From Macquaria australasica (Eukaryota; Chordata; Actinopteri; Centrarchiformes; Percichthyidae): DNA of 64,000 nucleotides. The DNA is taken from contig SEMN01000026.1 of NCBI GenBank assembly GCA_005408345.1, forward strand, positions 2,245,666 through 2,309,665. The letters run 5' to 3'. Shown one piece after another: positions 60,240-64,000 of this stretch. The notes below the pieces were generated by a model. That model was not told the origin of the DNA. It made no database searches and saw only the letters and a list, made by a program, of their open reading frames with translations. Each line of letters opens with the position of its first letter. Position 1 is the first letter of the stretch. Both the position numbers and the translations under genes were made by a program.

Positions 60240-62220
60240 GAGGAGACAGGAGCTCAGTACATCATAGGACCATTAAGGTTTGGTATAGAACATTTGCATC
60301 TGTGTATATGATATTACGCAAATAATATTACATTTATAAGAAAAAAATGTTTGTATTTAGGTCTGTGACAGGAATGGCAACCTGATAGCATAACAAAAGA
60401 ACACTTGATTTTAAAGCCACCTATTTAGCATTTATAAGCAGGATATAAACATTTAATAAATGGTTTATAACATACTATAATGTAGTTGTTAGCAGATGTA
60501 AGGACATTTTTAAGTGTTTATTCATGTGTTTGTCAAGGACTATAACTCCACCTATGAAGCATCCATGCTGGTGTATAAACAGATAATGAATGACAATATT
60601 AATCACATAAAATATGTCTTCATAGGAGAAATTATAACTGTTGACAAATACTGTACATTAATAAACACCAAGTACATTCTGTGTGTTATAAACAATGATT
60701 TAAATACTTAGTAGTTTAGTTAAGATTTAAGAGGTTTATTATTATTATATTACAGAAGGAACCTCTGACATAAATTGATAACATTTCACAAAAATGTTCA
60801 CCCAAAGTGAGAAACAGTTCTCTTTTTTCTGACTGTACTGTATATCCCCGATTCCTTCCTTATTCTTTAATTGTTTCTGTCCCTGCACAAAGGCGTCTTT
60901 TTAGCAGTCAGATTTACAGTATAATCCTTAAATCCTTTAATTCCTTATTTCCATACACATTTTGGCATCAAGTGCAACCTGTGTCTCAGAAGTTAGCTGA
61001 ATTAACACCTGTCTGGCACAGTGTCAAGATTATAGGCTACATGTTTCAAAAAGTCAGTATTTATTACACCACTGCTGATTTACATGCATTACAATGTACA
61101 GAAGTCTCACTCAGTATAAGCAGGGCTTATTTCTCCAGTCGACTATTTCTCCAGTAGAAAGTAGTTCCAATAAAAACAGCTGTGTTCTGTGGATGTGGAT
61201 TATACAGAGTAACAATGGCACTGTTTGCTGTACCACAAACTCACTAAATTTCATGCACCTCCATTGTATTGGTGAAATTTCAGATACCAGGAGAACAACA
61301 TTTTTGGATTTATTTTATTTATGTATTTATTTATTTATTGGTAATTTGGGTGAAGCAGCCCTTTACACCAATTTGAGGGAAGTTCACCTCCTCAAAGCCA
61401 GAAGTCCCAAAAGACAATAATACACCCCAAATATAAAGGCCTTTACCCAAATACACTGCCAGTGGCAAACGAGTTTTTCTCTGAATTTATGTTCCACGAA
61501 ACCATGATATTTCCGTCTATGCGTAAAAATAGACACATCTTTGCACAACAAGTCCTGCTTTGTGTGCTTATCATAGCCCCATATCCTATAGTTTGACCAA
61601 TAGGGCAACAATGAACACAGTACTCATCTTTAGCTAGTCATGAGATTGTCATGCTACACACAGGAAAAGTCTAGTACTTTTCCAGTCTTTTACCCTTAAG
61701 TGGTTATACTTATGTTTCACAACGATCACTATTCGATTATATTTCAATACATATTCCACTTACAAGTACATTTTAACACCTCAGTTTCCATAACACTGAG
61801 CCAAGTGATTTCACCGTATTTAAACTTGGAATCTGTGTGAAACAGTTCACCTGTTTGCTGTGCCGAAATTTTGGTTAACATGGCAACCACAAGACCACAG
61901 AGCCACTTCAGAAGACTTAAATAATTAATGATACCACTTGCGTAAAGTGCGCACAGCCCCCCTCTCTCAATCAGCTGTGTGATGGCCACAGCTATTACAT
62001 AAAGTCAAAGAAAAGGAGCTTATTCTTCATGTGTTTGGTCAGTGACAGACTGCCTGAGGACGGAGGATTCAAAGTTGGCCGCGCTGTGACAGTCTGCTAC
62101 TGCTGGAGACCGATCTGGATGTCAGGGGGCGGAGCTCAGCTGCGGTGGGATCCGGCCCAGTTTAACCCCTGACTGGCCCATGACCGAGACCGACCAGGGG
62201 CGCTGTTGAGATGTTTTAAG
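60240..62220. other. Spacer upstream of slc38a11
   Basis: No supported gene. AT-rich until about 62030. The last 180 bp (62040-62220) is CpG-rich with a GGGGGCGGAG GC-box-like word at about 62124-62133, and is the likely slc38a11 promoter and 5'UTR start. No TATA box is evident. Confidence 0.45.
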
Positions 62221-62349
62221 GCTTTAGTTGAGTACAGTTGACAGACTTTTTACAAACTTCTCCTAATTCAGTCACACTGCAGATATGTGAGAGTAAAACA
62301 CTGAGGAGACGTGGACAAAGAGGAAATCAGCGACCAGCAGGTGCTCAAG

Positions 62350-63907
62350 ATGGCTCAGCAGGTCGGTCTAAAGTGATGCTATTGTTGTTGGACATAAGCA
62401 ACAGACTTGTAGTTTTCTGCTGTTTTTATTACTGCTTTGTGTTCTTATTTTCCAGCTAAACAATGAAGAAGGGGCCACATTAATTCCTCCACTAAAAGCT
62501 GCTGGAGAGCCAAGAAGTTCAATGATATCTGCGTCTTTTAATTTTATCAATTCCATTATAGGATCTGGAATAATTGGTAAATACTCACTTCATAATTCAA
62601 GTAGCCTACGTTATATTGCCTGGCAAAACCTAATAATCAAATCATATGCAATCGATTATATGAATGATGAACTACAGCCTGTCAAACTTTTAATCCTGAG
62701 ACGATTCGGTTAAATAATCAGTTTCATTAGATCATTTTTGGTGCAACAAGGAGACACTTTCATATTGAAGCCCTGCAGTGGTAAACCCTCCATATCATAT
62801 GACTAGCGCCTGTTGCCCCCATTCTCCCCATTAACTCTTTCAACCTCAAAAAATGCCTGAGTCATTAGAGCATATCACAGACAACACAAAGCAGCATAGA
62901 TCACACATAGCATATTTAAGACAGTATTGATTGTAAACGTAACACTTTTTTGCATTACAATACAAAAACAATTTGAGTTTAATTAATTTAGTCTAATATT
63001 TATTTAGTCTGCAAATGAATTAAAACAGTTAGTCTGTACAGTGTCTAGTTAACATAGCCCTTCAGACTTCTTTTGTTTCATGCAATTATAATGTACCTCA
63101 TTGTTTCCTACAGAAGGCTAATTAGTAGCTCTTATTGTTTGTAAAATTTCTCACAGTGTAATATTCCTGAATCTGGGGACAAGTGCAGAAAGAATTATAA
63201 TTCATGTTCTCATCCTGTCTGTAACATAAACTTGTCTTAATCGTGTGTTACCTTTGTGCTTTCTTGAGGTGTTCTTTAGCTGCTGTTTTGTATATGCACT
63301 ATGTTTACATGTTTTGTCAGGTTTACCATATGCATTGAACCAGGCCGGGCTCCCCTTTGGCCTTCTGCTTTTGATAGTTGTTGCGTTCATCACAGGTGGG
63401 TATATTGAGGGAGTCATTATGAAAATGGAGACATGAATTTAGCAAATGAACAAACTAATAACATCATGTTTGCATTTCTTGGCAGACTACTCAATCATCT
63501 TACTAATCAAAGGAGCCAACCTGTCAGGGACAAACAGTTATCAGTCGCTGGTGCAAAGCACGTTTGGTTTCCCTGGATTTCTGATTTTATCTGGACTGCA
63601 GTTCCTTTATCCTTTCATTGGTAAGCTGTTTAAAGTATCCAATGATATTATATTATTGAATATTATATTATGGTATATACAGTAGCATTTTATGTGTAAT
63701 TTCCAGTGCGGTCTGACAAATCATTTTTTTCTTTTCTCTTTTTGCTATTTCTGTTTTATCCCTTTTGACTTTAGTTCAGTTTAAATAATACTGCAGATTA
63801 ATATGAATAAGATGATGCTTCACCTCTGTTTTCTTACTCAGCTATGATTAGCTACAACATCACAACTGGTGACACACTGACCAAAGTATTTCAGAGAATA
63901 CCAGGAG
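62350..63907 (+). CDS. slc38a11: slc38a11, sodium-coupled neutral amino acid transporter family (3' partial)
   Basis: Five coding exons seen: 62350-62361 (MAQQ), 62456-62576, 63321-63395, 63486-63620, 63842-63907, all AG/GT with matching phases; the gene runs past the right edge, since a donor GTATGC follows 63907. About 136 residues are visible of an expected 400 or so. Seen: a hydrophilic N-tail, the first membrane helix with the conserved NSIIGSGIIGLPYALNQAG, a second helix (GLLLLIVVAFIT), LLIKGANLSGTNSYQSLVQ, then LILSGLQFLYPFIAMISYNI and KVFQRIPG. These match the AA_trans (amino acid transporter) fold and most closely the SLC38A11 member. In human it sits beside the SCN3A/SCN2A cluster, as here beside scn1la. 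Predicted membrane transporter of neutral amino acids; its substrates are little characterised. Confidence 0.92.
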
Positions 63908-64000
63908 GTATGCTGCACATAGTTCATTCCACCTCAAAAAAAATCCAAACAACACCACATGCGCAATTAATAACAAAAACATACAATGGATCTTTAATAT

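Noticed and set aside
61871..61886. X-box-like GTTAACATGGCAAC upstream of slc38a11
   Set aside because: One mismatch in a half-site and no ciliary gene nearby; chance match more likely.

Overview
The window is vertebrate nuclear DNA, almost certainly from a ray-finned (teleost, probably percomorph-like) fish. The genes are split by many small GT-AG introns, their proteins match the vertebrate CSRNP3, GALNT3, TTC21B, SCN1A-type and SLC38A11 families closely, and the spacers carry dispersed repeats of kinds I recognise from fish genomes. There are no prokaryotic operons, phages or CRISPR arrays.

Layout from left to right: (1) csrnp3 on +, last three coding exons and long 3'UTR (860 to about 5.1 kb; earlier exons lie outside). 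(2) A convergent spacer with a MITE-like repeat. (3) galnt3 on -, complete CDS of 10 coding exons (6926-12546, predicted 624 aa). (4) ttc21b on -, complete CDS of 29 coding exons (14665-26012, predicted 1317 aa), with overlapping RFX X-boxes just upstream of its start. (5) A spacer of about 6 kb, the right part of which is probably 3'UTR of the next gene. (6) A voltage-gated sodium channel alpha subunit of the scn1a group (scn1la) on -, complete CDS of 26 coding exons (32587-53696, predicted 1989 aa). (7) About 8.6 kb of upstream/intergenic DNA with a possible non-coding first exon, a LINE remnant and satellite-type repeats. (8) slc38a11 on +, first five coding exons (62350-63907), running off the right edge.

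These genes do not form a pathway. They are a conserved synteny block: in human 2q24 the same families (SLC38A11, SCN3A, SCN2A, CSRNP3, GALNT3, TTC21B, SCN1A) are neighbours. The fish block has a single sodium channel between ttc21b and slc38a11.

The most interesting items are all in the splice architecture and regulation. The sodium channel retains a decayed copy of its mutually exclusive exon 5, with intact splice sites but a frameshift and a stop. Its intron 2 is U12-type with apparent AT-AA ends, and its intron 23 is an AT-AC intron. The ttc21b promoter has two overlapping perfect RFX X-boxes, and a third perfect X-box lies 2.4 kb further upstream. I found no gene that looks like a wholly undescribed system. 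All exon coordinates are my own reading of splice sites, frames and family similarity; no alignment or RNA data were available.
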